A stretch of DNA of 7,872 nt from JANQKX01 sp039028695 (lineage in GTDB: Bacteria > Pseudomonadota > Alphaproteobacteria > Kiloniellales > Kiloniellaceae). Positions 1-6,612 of the stretch are shown here, piece after piece. The notes under the pieces are model-generated. The model did no database searches. It was not told the origin of the DNA and saw only the letters and a program-made list of their open reading frames with translations. Location: contig JBCCHN010000186.1 in NCBI GenBank assembly GCA_039028695.1, forward strand, positions 1 to 7,872. The letters are read 5' to 3'. How positions within the stretch are numbered: the first letter of the stretch is position 1; every line of letters starts with the position of its first letter. A program made the translations under genes and the position numbers.

Positions 1-2
1 GC

Positions 3-317
3 CTTTTCTTTACCGCGCATGGGCTGGGCATGCTTTTGATTGGGACAGTTTCCGGCGGCCTGATTGCCTTTACAGTATTTGCGGTCAGTGCAATCTCCAT
101 CCCCATTTTGATGGTTGAAGATTCCGACGCGCCAGCTGCCATTGTTTTGAGCGTCAAATCCGTTCTGAGGAACTTAAAGCCCATGCTCCTTTGGGCTTGG
201 ATGATTATGCTGCTCACTATATTCGGTTTAGCAACAGGTTATTTGGGTCTGATCGTCGTCTTTCCACTGGTTGGTCATGCGACTTGGCATGCTTACCGGT
301 CCCTACGTGGAATTTGA
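3..317 (+). CDS. DUF2189 family integral membrane protein, C-terminal part (5' end outside window)
   Basis: The reading frame is open from base 3 to a TGA at 315-317 and gives 104 residues. The gene starts upstream of the window, since the frame already reads LFFTAHGLG before the first internal ATG at base 30. Two hydrophobic stretches are visible, about residues 8-36 and 60-90, joined by a short polar loop containing MVEDSDAP. The ending GYLGLIVVFPLVGHATWHAYR is a signature I recognise from the DUF2189 (predicted integral membrane protein) family, whose members are about 250-270 residues long, so well over half is missing. No biochemical function is established for the family. It converges on ccoS and so is not part of the cco operon. 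Proximity to cco genes is something I recall from other alphaproteobacteria, but a functional link is only inference. Confidence 0.85.
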   Translation, partial: LFFTAHGLGMLLIGTVSGGLIAFTVFAVSAISIPILMVEDSDAPAAIVLSVKSVLRNLKPMLLWAWMIMLLTIFGLATGYLGLIVVFPLVGHATWHAYRSLRGI

Positions 318-352
318 CTCACTGATTATTGACCTCACACTCGTCACAAAGC
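318..352. other. 35-bp gap between convergent genes, no clear terminator
   Basis: This short spacer separates the TGA of the DUF2189 gene from the TGA of ccoS. It is A+T-richer than its flanks, but I find no stable GC stem followed by a T-run on either strand. Termination for both transcripts is therefore either factor-dependent or located inside the opposing gene. Confidence 0.5.
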
Positions 353-502
353 TCATAGAGGCTCATCCTTGTCCTCAAAAATTCGATGGGCAGCCCCATC
401 CAGGTCGTCAAATTGACCGGATCGAAGAGCCCAACAAAACGCCAATAAGCCAAACAGGCCCAACACCAAGGCGGCCGGAATTAGGTACGCAAGTCCTGTC
501 AT
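353..502 (-). CDS. ccoS: cbb3-type cytochrome oxidase assembly protein CcoS
   Basis: This is a 49-residue protein with one transmembrane segment (about residues 4-25) followed by the CcoS signature WALRSGQFDDLDGAAHRI (residues 24-41) and a short acidic tail. Length and motif match the CcoS/FixS family. In Rhodobacter capsulatus, CcoS is needed for cofactor insertion into the oxidase, and without it the complex assembles in inactive form. The frame is open for 11 more codons upstream, to an ATG at 535. I chose the ATG at 502 because a GGAGGT ribosome binding site lies six bases ahead of it and because family members begin directly before the membrane helix. The gene starts four bases after the ccoI stop and is the last gene of the operon. 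It ends with TGA at 353-355. Confidence 0.93.
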   Translation of the reverse strand: MTGLAYLIPAALVLGLFGLLAFCWALRSGQFDDLDGAAHRIFEDKDEPL

Positions 503-506
503 GCCG

Positions 507-2750
507 CTACCTCCATGCATAGACCGCCTTTTCACGCCGCCGGCGGTTAAGGCGCAGGGAATTCAAAGATACAAGAAGCGAAGAACTGGACATCGCAATC
601 GCTGCAATCAGCGGTGTCACCAAACCGCAGATGGCCAAGGGCACGGCGATCGCATTGTAGAGGAACGCCAGTACAAAATTCTGCACTACCAGACTTTGGG
701 CCCTTCTGGCGGTCCGCAGAGTCTCCAAGATCGGCGAGAGATTATCGCCCTGGAAGACGAAATCGGCCATTGTTTGACTCACATCGATCGCCGAAGCCGG
801 AGAAATGGACGCGTTGGCCTCGGTCAGAGCCGCGGCATCGTTGAGCCCATCACCAACCATCAAAACGCGATGGCGACGATTTCGTAAAGACGCGATGAAT
901 GAGACCTTTTCATTGGGTCTTTGCCCGGCCCGCCACGAGTCGATGCCAAGTCTATTCGCCGCCCGCCTAACAGCACTCTCGCGGTCGCCCGACAACAACT
1001 CCACCTGCAGACCCATGGATTTCAGTGCCTCAATAACCTCAATCGCATCAGCTCGAAAGTCTTCCTCAAATAAAAATCGGACAGGGTCACGCTGGCCCCA
1101 TCGAAACCAAAGCTCCGGGCCAGCATGATCGCCAGCATCTCGCAAAGGACGAGGTACGGCACACCAGGTCGGATGCCCTAACCGAATGTCTTCGCCCAAA
1201 TAGTTAGCCGTCAATCCCGCACCCGGTACTTCCTGAAGATTGGACAGCTCTTTTGTCGAGCTTGGACGTGCCTCGGCAAGAACGCGGGAGAGGGGGTGCC
1301 GGCTATGTCCGGCCAAGGCCGCGGCAAGGGTAAAACTAGCCGGATCAATTTCCTCGGCATTGAGCAGGCGCGGTCGGGAAAGGCTGAGTGTTCCGGTCTT
1401 GTCAAAAACCACCGTGTCCACCTTGGCCAGCCGCTCCAATCCATCGCCGGACTTGGTCAGTATGCCGCGCCTCAAGAGCCGGCCCACCGCAATAACCTGA
1501 ACAATGGGAACCGCGAGGCCGAGAGCGCAAGGACAGGTGATGATCAAAACCGCCACGGCGTTCATCAAGGCGGCCTCAAATCCAGATTGGGAAAGGGCCC
1601 ACCATCCGATCAAGGTAGCAAGCGCTAAGATATGAACCAAAGGCGCATAATATCCAGCAAGACGATCGGCCATCACGACATAGCGGCCCCGCCTCTGCTC
1701 GGCCAACTCCATCAATCGGATGATTTCACCCAGCAACGTATCTTCGTCTGAAGCGCGCACCAAGACTTCGATAGGGCCACCTAAATTCAAGGTTCCCGCA
1801 AAAACCTCATCTCCGGCCTTTGTTATTTGAGGCGCACTCTCTCCGGTAATCAAACTCATATCTACTTCTGCAAATCCCGCTGCCAAATCGCCATCGACGG
1901 GAATACATTCGCCGCTTGCCACGACGACTTTCATGCCCGGTTTCAATTCTTGGATTGGGCAATTCCGACGCTGGCCGTCCGTTTCCACAACAACGGCCGA
2001 GGATGCTCTTAAGGCCAGCAGATTCTGCGCCGTCGTGGTTGCGCGCCGGCGCATTTGCCGATCCAGATAACGACCGATTAGAAGGAAAAACAACAGCATC
2101 AAGGCAGCATCGAAATAGATTAAGGCCTCGCCAGCAATCGTTCGATAAAAGCTAATACCGCAAGACAAAGTGACCGCCAAGGCAATGGGTACATCCATGT
2201 TTAGCTGGCGTTTTTTCACCGCTGCCACCGCGGACCGGAAAAATGGCACCCCCGCATAGAGCACCGCAGGAACCGCAATCAAGGCGGATAGCCAATGAAA
2301 CAGGCTTCGGGTCGCCGTGCCCATGTCCGATGCAAGACCAGACCAAACCGAAACGGACAATAACATCACATTGGCAGCGGCAAACCCGGCGATGGCCAAA
2401 CGCCACAGCAGGTCTTTGGCCTCCCTCTCGTCCAATTGCACCTGCCGCGCCGGATCAAAGGGGGCGGCGCGATATCCCTGGGCGTCCAGGCAAGCCTGGA
2501 TATCCTCGAGCGAGCACGAGTTTAATTTGCGGGCTACGCTCAAACGGCGGGTGGAGTAGTTCAGGCGTGCCGCCGATACACCCGGCAGCGCCGCAACACT
2601 AGCCTCGATCTTTTCGATGCAGGACGGACAAGACGCATTGGCAACAACAAGATAAAGGGTTTCAAGATGCTCGCTCTGGGCCTTGGCCTCTCGGACGCTG
2701 GCTTCATCGAGCGGCGCCAAATCGGGCCTCTGAAGAACTACGTCTGCCAT
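507..2750 (-). CDS. ccoI: Cu(I)-exporting P1B-type ATPase CcoI (FixI) for cbb3 oxidase maturation
   Basis: This 747-residue heavy-metal P-type ATPase moves Cu(I) from the cytoplasm across the inner membrane to supply CuB of the oxidase. In order, it has an N-terminal HMA domain (about 31-97) with CPSC at 41-44, membrane helices from about 117, the actuator motif TGES at 302-305, the transport motif CPC at 406-408, the phosphorylated aspartate in DKTGT at 450-454, the nucleotide-binding HP at 485-486, and the hinge motif GDGLND at 633-638. The last two helices carry YN (698-699) and MSSSS (720-724), as in copper-type P1B-1 pumps. Length is normal. The HMA site lacks the usual Met two residues before the first Cys (Ala39 here). 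The ATG at 2750 overlaps the ccoH end by 13 bases, with a weak AGGA three bases upstream, so translation is probably coupled. The family is certain. The CcoI/FixI assignment, rather than a general CopA, rests on position between ccoH and ccoS. Confidence 0.96.
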   Translation of the reverse strand: MADVVLQRPDLAPLDEASVREAKAQSEHLETLYLVVANASCPSCIEKIEASVAALPGVSAARLNYSTRRLSVARKLNSCSLEDIQACLDAQGYRAAPFDPARQVQLDEREAKDLLWRLAIAGFAAANVMLLSVSVWSGLASDMGTATRSLFHWLSALIAVPAVLYAGVPFFRSAVAAVKKRQLNMDVPIALAVTLSCGISFYRTIAGEALIYFDAALMLLFFLLIGRYLDRQMRRRATTTAQNLLALRASSAVVVETDGQRRNCPIQELKPGMKVVVASGECIPVDGDLAAGFAEVDMSLITGESAPQITKAGDEVFAGTLNLGGPIEVLVRASDEDTLLGEIIRLMELAEQRRGRYVVMADRLAGYYAPLVHILALATLIGWWALSQSGFEAALMNAVAVLIITCPCALGLAVPIVQVIAVGRLLRRGILTKSGDGLERLAKVDTVVFDKTGTLSLSRPRLLNAEEIDPASFTLAAALAGHSRHPLSRVLAEARPSSTKELSNLQEVPGAGLTANYLGEDIRLGHPTWCAVPRPLRDAGDHAGPELWFRWGQRDPVRFLFEEDFRADAIEVIEALKSMGLQVELLSGDRESAVRRAANRLGIDSWRAGQRPNEKVSFIASLRNRRHRVLMVGDGLNDAAALTEANASISPASAIDVSQTMADFVFQGDNLSPILETLRTARRAQSLVVQNFVLAFLYNAIAVPLAICGLVTPLIAAIAMSSSSLLVSLNSLRLNRRRREKAVYAWR
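509..514 (-). promoter_or_regulatory. Ribosome binding site of ccoS
   Basis: The minus strand reads GGAGGT six bases before the ATG at 502. Its last base is the first base of the ccoI TAG stop (507-509). This strong site decides the ccoS start against the in-frame ATG at 535, and its position suggests coupling to the end of ccoI translation. Confidence 0.8.
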
Positions 2751-3223
2751 AAGTCCTGTTCCATCAAAAATCTCGTGCCGTCGGACCGTTCAGCGGTGAT
2801 CTTGACTCGCCATTGCCCCACCAGCGGAAGCAAGACCGTAGCCCCGTACAAGCCCGGTTCTTGCGCGTGCAGCGATATTTTTTGATCATGACCACGATGG
2901 GTTGGGCGGATGATCTCCGCGGTTACGACCAGATCGTTAATGGGATGCCCGCGGTTATCTGTATAGATCACCTGGATCCGGCCGATATCCGGATCATAAG
3001 TCATTCCGATTTCCCATCCGAGCTGCTCTTGGACGGCCCGCATGGCCAGAGCCTCGTTGTAGCGAAGTCCCTTTTGGTAGGCATTGACCGTTTCCAAGCC
3101 GCTAAAGGATGAAATGGCTAGCCAAACCATGACACCGTTGACCGCGGTCACGACCCCGAAGAAAGCCAGAAGCGCCCAAAGAACATGACGTCCCGAAATA
3201 GAGTGGAAGCTCATCGAAGTCAT
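2738..3223 (-). CDS. ccoH: cbb3 oxidase assembly protein CcoH (FixH family)
   Basis: This is a 161-residue single-pass membrane protein. A membrane helix lies at about residues 14-36, followed by the FixH signature AYQKGLRYNEALA (48-60) with LGW at 68-70. A periplasmic beta-rich domain then ends with the conserved LYGA (125-128) and GQWRV (136-140) elements. In studied alphaproteobacteria, CcoH interacts with CcoN and the assembly intermediates and is needed for a stable oxidase, but no catalytic activity is known. The ATG at 3223 overlaps the ccoG TGA in an ATGA quadruplet. A second Met at residue 4 has no ribosome binding site, so the first ATG is preferred. The stop TAG at 2738-2740 lies inside ccoI. 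Confidence 0.95.
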   Translation of the reverse strand: MTSMSFHSISGRHVLWALLAFFGVVTAVNGVMVWLAISSFSGLETVNAYQKGLRYNEALAMRAVQEQLGWEIGMTYDPDIGRIQVIYTDNRGHPINDLVVTAEIIRPTHRGHDQKISLHAQEPGLYGATVLLPLVGQWRVKITAERSDGTRFLMEQDLWQT

Positions 3224-4770
3224 GAAGGTCCCCGAAAGGTCGAGGCTGCAAGGCTTTGTGATCCATCCACGGGATCAATCAACACAAAATGAAATAGAGA
3301 GTCAGCGCCTTTGATGTAGGTACGCGGAACCGTTAAGAACACCCTGATACTGCGCAAGCGATCCGGTTTAACGACTACGTCAAGGGATGTCCCATCGCCC
3401 AAGCCAACTCCGGATAGCGCATAGTTTTGGATACCCTCTACAGTGATCACAAAACGTCGCTCATGGTGCTGTTTGTTCAAAAGCTTCAGCGTATAGCCAT
3501 TACGTATGTCGCCGTCCGACAAGGTCACAAAAAGCGGATTGCGATCGTGCAACACACTGAGATCCAAGTCATCCCTGGTAATAAGGGCTATCAACATGAC
3601 ACCAGCAACGACAACGATGAGGGCCGAGTACAAAATTATTCTGGGCCGGGCCAATCTAAGCTTCGCCGTCTCTCCCACCGCCGCCGCTGCCAGATTTCGA
3701 TAGGTGTCATGTGCAATGAGATATGAGGGTCGGCCCACCTTGGACATAACTTGATTGCAGGCATCGACACATAGCGCACAATGGATGCATTCGAGTTGAG
3801 CACCGTCCCGTATGTCGATACCCATCGGGCATACCGCGACACATTGCTTACAATCTACGCAGTCTCCTCGCCCATCCCAGCTCTCACCTTTTTTGTGTTT
3901 GCCGCGAGGCTCGCCTCGGTAACCGCGATAGCTAACCAGAAGAGAATCTTCATCAAAGAGGGCGCCTTGGATCCTTGGCCAGGGACACATGTAAGTACAA
4001 ACCTGCTCGCGGGCGAATCCGCCGAGAAGATAGGTCGTAGAGGAAAACAATGCGATGAACAGGTAAGCGGATGAAGGCGCCTGGAATTGCCAGATCTGTT
4101 GAAAGAGGAGGGGTGCATCTGCGAAGTAAAATACCCAAGCGCCGCCAGTCGCTAGGGAAATCAGCATCCACGTCAAATGCTTTATGGCACGTTTATGGAA
4201 TTTGGATAGGCTCATAGGTGCCTTGTCTAGCCTCATCCGCGCATTGCGGTCTCCCTCAATCCAACGCTCTACTGTGACGAATAGATCGGTCCAAACAGTT
4301 TGGGGGCAGGTAAATCCGCACCAAACCCGACCGACCAAGCTGGTAATAAGAAAAAGAACAAAGGCCGCAAGGATCAACAGGCCCGTGACGTAGTAAATTT
4401 CTTGGGGCCAAATTTCGATGTAAAAAAAGTAAAACCGCCGCGCAGGAAAATCGATAAGGATTGCCTGGTCCGGCGCAAAGGCCCCCCGATCCCACCGGAT
4501 CCAGGGGCTGATATAGTAAACCCCTAAGGTAACCGCCATCACGGCCCACTTAGTGCTACGAAAGGCGCCCTTTGTGCGCTTTGGATGGACCTTTATACGC
4601 TTAGCATAGAGGGTGCGCCGCTTCTTTGCGTTAACCGGTTCCACATCGATGGATTCGACAACCGCCGCTCCGACGCTGCCCATTTCGGGATCACTTTGCG
4701 GTGTTTCCAAAATCACTCCAAGGGGACCCGAGTAAGTGCGGCTACTGACCGCCGCCCAATGAATGGACAT
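3220..4770 (-). CDS. ccoG: CcoG (FixG/RdxA) membrane [4Fe-4S] protein, probable cupric reductase for cbb3 assembly
   Basis: This 516-residue protein has about five membrane helices (roughly 75-92, 127-147, 197-217, 235-252 and 376-397). It carries two paired-Cys membrane motifs, CGFTCP (151-156) and CTYMCP (258-263), and two ferredoxin-type clusters, CVDCKQCVAVCP (304-315) and CIHCALCVDAC (328-338). From about 400 it has the Ig-like periplasmic FixG C-terminal domain. The family core starts at LYAKRIKVHPKRTKG (54-68). Work on Rhodobacter CcoG shows Cu(II) reduction to Cu(I), which would feed CcoI, and all the Cys pairs are intact here. The start is uncertain. The ATG at 4770 overlaps ccoP by 29 bases and has no clear ribosome binding site. 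A TTG at 4710 follows GGAG by five bases, and another ATG lies at 4683. The N-terminal 50 residues are poorly conserved, so the family does not settle it. Confidence 0.95.
   Translation of the reverse strand: MSIHWAAVSSRTYSGPLGVILETPQSDPEMGSVGAAVVESIDVEPVNAKKRRTLYAKRIKVHPKRTKGAFRSTKWAVMAVTLGVYYISPWIRWDRGAFAPDQAILIDFPARRFYFFYIEIWPQEIYYVTGLLILAAFVLFLITSLVGRVWCGFTCPQTVWTDLFVTVERWIEGDRNARMRLDKAPMSLSKFHKRAIKHLTWMLISLATGGAWVFYFADAPLLFQQIWQFQAPSSAYLFIALFSSTTYLLGGFAREQVCTYMCPWPRIQGALFDEDSLLVSYRGYRGEPRGKHKKGESWDGRGDCVDCKQCVAVCPMGIDIRDGAQLECIHCALCVDACNQVMSKVGRPSYLIAHDTYRNLAAAAVGETAKLRLARPRIILYSALIVVVAGVMLIALITRDDLDLSVLHDRNPLFVTLSDGDIRNGYTLKLLNKQHHERRFVITVEGIQNYALSGVGLGDGTSLDVVVKPDRLRSIRVFLTVPRTYIKGADSLFHFVLIDPVDGSQSLAASTFRGPS
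4716..4721 (-). promoter_or_regulatory. Possible ribosome binding site for an alternative ccoG start (TTG at 4710)
   Basis: The minus strand reads TTGGAG five bases before an in-frame TTG (codon 21 of the longest frame). It is a better ribosome binding site than anything upstream of the ATG at 4770. If used, ccoG would be 496 residues and would start 31 bases after the ccoP stop instead of overlapping it. It could be chance. Confidence 0.35.
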
Positions 4771-5641
4771 AAATCACGAGCTGCTTGATCGTTTCATCGC
4801 TTAGTCGGCCTTCCCAAGCCGGCATAACCCCCTTTCGGCTGTTGGCAATCATGTCATAGATCTGAGCTTCCTCTCCACCATAGAGCCATATGCCATTGGT
4901 CAGATTGGGGGCGCCAAATTCGCGGGACCCCTTTGCATCTTCGCCATGGCAAGCCGCGCAGTTTTCCGCGAATACGATCGAACCCGTTTCCGCAAGACCA
5001 GAATCATGCGCTCGATCGTTAAGCGCCATCACGTAGGCAACCACGGCGCGTACCTGGTCCCGGGTGAGAATCTCATCCTTTAGAAAACGGGGCATTTCGC
5101 TAAATCGGGTATCCTCGTGATCGGCGCGAATGCCGTATTTGAGAGTCGCTTGGATTTCCTCCAGGGTCCCACCCCAAATCCAATCATCGTCGTTTAAATT
5201 GGGATAGCCCAAGAAACCTTGGGCACCGGTTCCATGACACGGTGCACAGTTGTCACCAAAGGCCGCGGCACCTCCCGCCAGAGAAAACTCCAAAAGCTCA
5301 GGATCGTCCAAGATTGTTTGCAGGCCGCTAGTCGCGATCCGATCCAAATACATCGACTGAGATTCGACTGCCTGCCTTAAATCTGCGGCAACCCTCTCCC
5401 GTTGCGAGTATCCCAAGAGACCCTTGGTGTAGCTAGAAACAGTCGGCCAAGCCGGCATGGCCACCCAATAAGCAATCGACCAGACAATGGTGGCATAAAG
5501 AACGTAAAGCCACCAGCGGGGCAAAGGGTTGTTGAGCTCCTTGATCCCGTCCCATTCGTGTCCAGTCGTTTCAATACCGGTCACTGGATCTTTTTCAAAT
5601 TCGCTCGCCACCTTAATTTCCTTGTTGGTAGAGAATGCCAT
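4742..5641 (-). CDS. ccoP: cbb3-type cytochrome c oxidase dihaem subunit III, CcoP
   Basis: This 299-residue membrane-anchored dihaem cytochrome c receives electrons from a donor cytochrome and passes them to CcoO. The N-terminus carries the CcoP signature GHEWDGIKELNNPLPRWWL (27-45), followed by a membrane helix (about 43-62). Two cytochrome c domains face the periplasm. The first has CAPCH (132-136) with the likely axial Met183 in SEMPRF. The second has CAACH (228-232) with Met273 in GVMPAW. Length is typical. The ATG at 5641 directly follows the ccoQ TGA (TGAATG) but has no ribosome binding site. A GTG at 5611 follows AAGGA by seven bases and would give a protein beginning MASEFEKDPVTG, a form common in homologues. 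The coordinates here use the ATG. The stop is TAG at 4742-4744. Confidence 0.97.
   Translation of the reverse strand: MAFSTNKEIKVASEFEKDPVTGIETTGHEWDGIKELNNPLPRWWLYVLYATIVWSIAYWVAMPAWPTVSSYTKGLLGYSQRERVAADLRQAVESQSMYLDRIATSGLQTILDDPELLEFSLAGGAAAFGDNCAPCHGTGAQGFLGYPNLNDDDWIWGGTLEEIQATLKYGIRADHEDTRFSEMPRFLKDEILTRDQVRAVVAYVMALNDRAHDSGLAETGSIVFAENCAACHGEDAKGSREFGAPNLTNGIWLYGGEEAQIYDMIANSRKGVMPAWEGRLSDETIKQLVIYVHSLGGGQ
5619..5623 (-). promoter_or_regulatory. Possible ribosome binding site for an alternative ccoP start (GTG at 5611)
   Basis: The minus strand reads AAGGA seven bases before an in-frame GTG (codon 11 of the ATG-started frame). The ATG at 5641 has no purine-rich site ahead of it, so this internal start is a real competitor. 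The ten residues between the two starts are not part of the recognisable CcoP signature. Confidence 0.4.
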
Positions 5642-5863
5642 TCATGATTTTGTGGAATTTTCGCTCAAGATCTCTTGGCTTGGGGCATTTTCGCTTTGGG
5701 CAATTTTTTGAGGAAAGCTCTCGTCCAGTAACGAGTCTGCCGCTCGATTAAATCGCTCTTTGTTGCTCGGCCAAAACGCGTAGGCCAGCATGACAAGAAA
5801 AAGCGTCACCAAAAAAACCAAGCCCCAGGTTTGAGAAAAAGCTGAAACACTTTGATAGGTCAT
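5642..5863 (-). CDS. ccoQ: cbb3-type oxidase small membrane subunit CcoQ (subunit IV)
   Basis: This is a 73-residue protein with one membrane helix (about 12-31), followed by the CcoQ element AFWPSNKERFNRAADSLL (29-46). CcoQ stabilises the association of CcoP with the CcoNO core in studied bacteria and carries no cofactor. Many CcoQ proteins are about 50-65 residues. The extra length here is a polar tail, from about residue 47 to 73, rich in Ser, Glu and Asn. The ATG at 5863 is preceded by AAGGGGGA, which overlaps the ccoO TAA, with nine bases between the genes. The TGA at 5642-5644 directly abuts the ccoP ATG. Identification rests on the motif plus position between ccoO and ccoP. Confidence 0.93.
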   Translation of the reverse strand: MTYQSVSAFSQTWGLVFLVTLFLVMLAYAFWPSNKERFNRAADSLLDESFPQKIAQSENAPSQEILSENSTKS

Positions 5864-5865
5864 CG

Positions 5866-5873
5866 TCCCCCTT
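5866..5873 (-). promoter_or_regulatory. Ribosome binding site of ccoQ
   Basis: The minus strand reads AAGGGGGA, ending two bases before the ATG at 5863. Its first A is the last base of the ccoO stop (TAA, 5873-5875). The G-run gives a usable, slightly close spacing and supports this ccoQ start. Confidence 0.6.
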
Positions 5874-6598
5874 TACCTCAAATTCGACCCACCGGCTTCG
5901 TACGCTTGGAAGTCGACAAGCGTACCAAGCATTTGAAGGTAAGCGATCAAGGCATCCATTTCCGTTATTCTGCCGGGATTACCGTCAAAATCGCGAGCCA
6001 GCACGGTTCCATATCGCTCCTCGAGTCCTTCCAAGTCTCCGTTGTCAGGGTCCGCTTGAGCGCGCGCGTCCTGTGAGGCAAATTCGATCATTGCCATGCT
6101 ATAGGGCACGCCAACGGTGCGGTTGGCCTCAAGGTGTGCCGACAAGCTCTGCAAATCGACTTTTTGATCCGCTAGAAAGGGGTAGCCTGGCATCACCGAT
6201 TCAGGAACAAGGCTGCGCGGATTAATCATGTGGTCCCGGTGCCACTCGTCGGAGTACTTACCGCCGACCCTGGCCAGGTCCGGACCCGTCCGCTTGGAGC
6301 CCCATTGGAAAGGATGGTCGTACATGGATTCCGCTGCCAAGGAGTAGTGACCGTAGCGTTCGACCTCGTCTCGCAAGGAGCGGATCATCTGGCTGTGGCA
6401 ATTGTAACAACCTTCTCGCACATAGATATTCCGCCCCACCAGTTCCAAAGGTGTATAGGGGCGCATTCCGCGCACCTTTTCGATGGTGCTCTCGACAAAA
6501 AACAACGGCGCTATCTCGATCAATCCGCCAATCGAAACCACAACAAGAATGCCGATCAAAAGCAGGATTGAATTTTTTTCAAAGGACTCGTGTCTCAT
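5873..6598 (-). CDS. ccoO: cbb3-type cytochrome c oxidase monohaem subunit II, CcoO
   Basis: This 241-residue membrane-anchored monohaem cytochrome c passes electrons from CcoP to haem b of CcoN. It has an N-terminal membrane anchor (about 10-33), the conserved RPYTPLELVGRNIYVREGC leading into the haem motif CYNCH (64-68), and SQMIRSLRDEVERYGHYS (69-86). The CcoO block HPFQWGSKRTGPDLARVGGKYSDEWH lies at 95-120, and the likely axial ligand is Met136 in SVMPGYPFL. Length is normal for alphaproteobacterial CcoO. The ATG at 6598 lies 12 bases after the ccoN stop and has AGGGGA eight bases ahead. The TAA stop is at 5873-5875. All key residues are present. Confidence 0.98.
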   Translation of the reverse strand: MRHESFEKNSILLLIGILVVVSIGGLIEIAPLFFVESTIEKVRGMRPYTPLELVGRNIYVREGCYNCHSQMIRSLRDEVERYGHYSLAAESMYDHPFQWGSKRTGPDLARVGGKYSDEWHRDHMINPRSLVPESVMPGYPFLADQKVDLQSLSAHLEANRTVGVPYSMAMIEFASQDARAQADPDNGDLEGLEERYGTVLARDFDGNPGRITEMDALIAYLQMLGTLVDFQAYEAGGSNLR

Positions 6599-6606
6599 AA
6601 AAGCTG

Positions 6607-6612
6607 TCCCCT
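6607..6612 (-). promoter_or_regulatory. Ribosome binding site of ccoO
   Basis: The minus strand reads AGGGGA eight bases before the ccoO ATG at 6598. The site overlaps the ccoN TAG (6611-6613), which fits coupled translation of the two core subunits. Confidence 0.65.

Noticed and set aside
503..535. 11-residue N-terminal extension of CcoS from the ATG at 535
   Set aside because: It would overlap the ccoI end and has no ribosome binding site as good as the GGAGGT before the ATG at 502. CcoS proteins normally start at the membrane helix.
501..887. 128-residue plus-strand open frame opposite ccoI (and similar frames at 1296-1628 and 2243-2602)
   Set aside because: They lie antisense to well-conserved ATPase coding sequence, are rich in Arg/Pro/Gly/His as expected for reverse-frame translation, have no recognisable domain, and have no supporting ribosome binding site or operon context.
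6230..6571. 113-residue plus-strand open frame opposite ccoO
   Set aside because: It is the shadow of conserved ccoO codons, including the haem-binding region. Its composition and lack of a signature do not support a gene.
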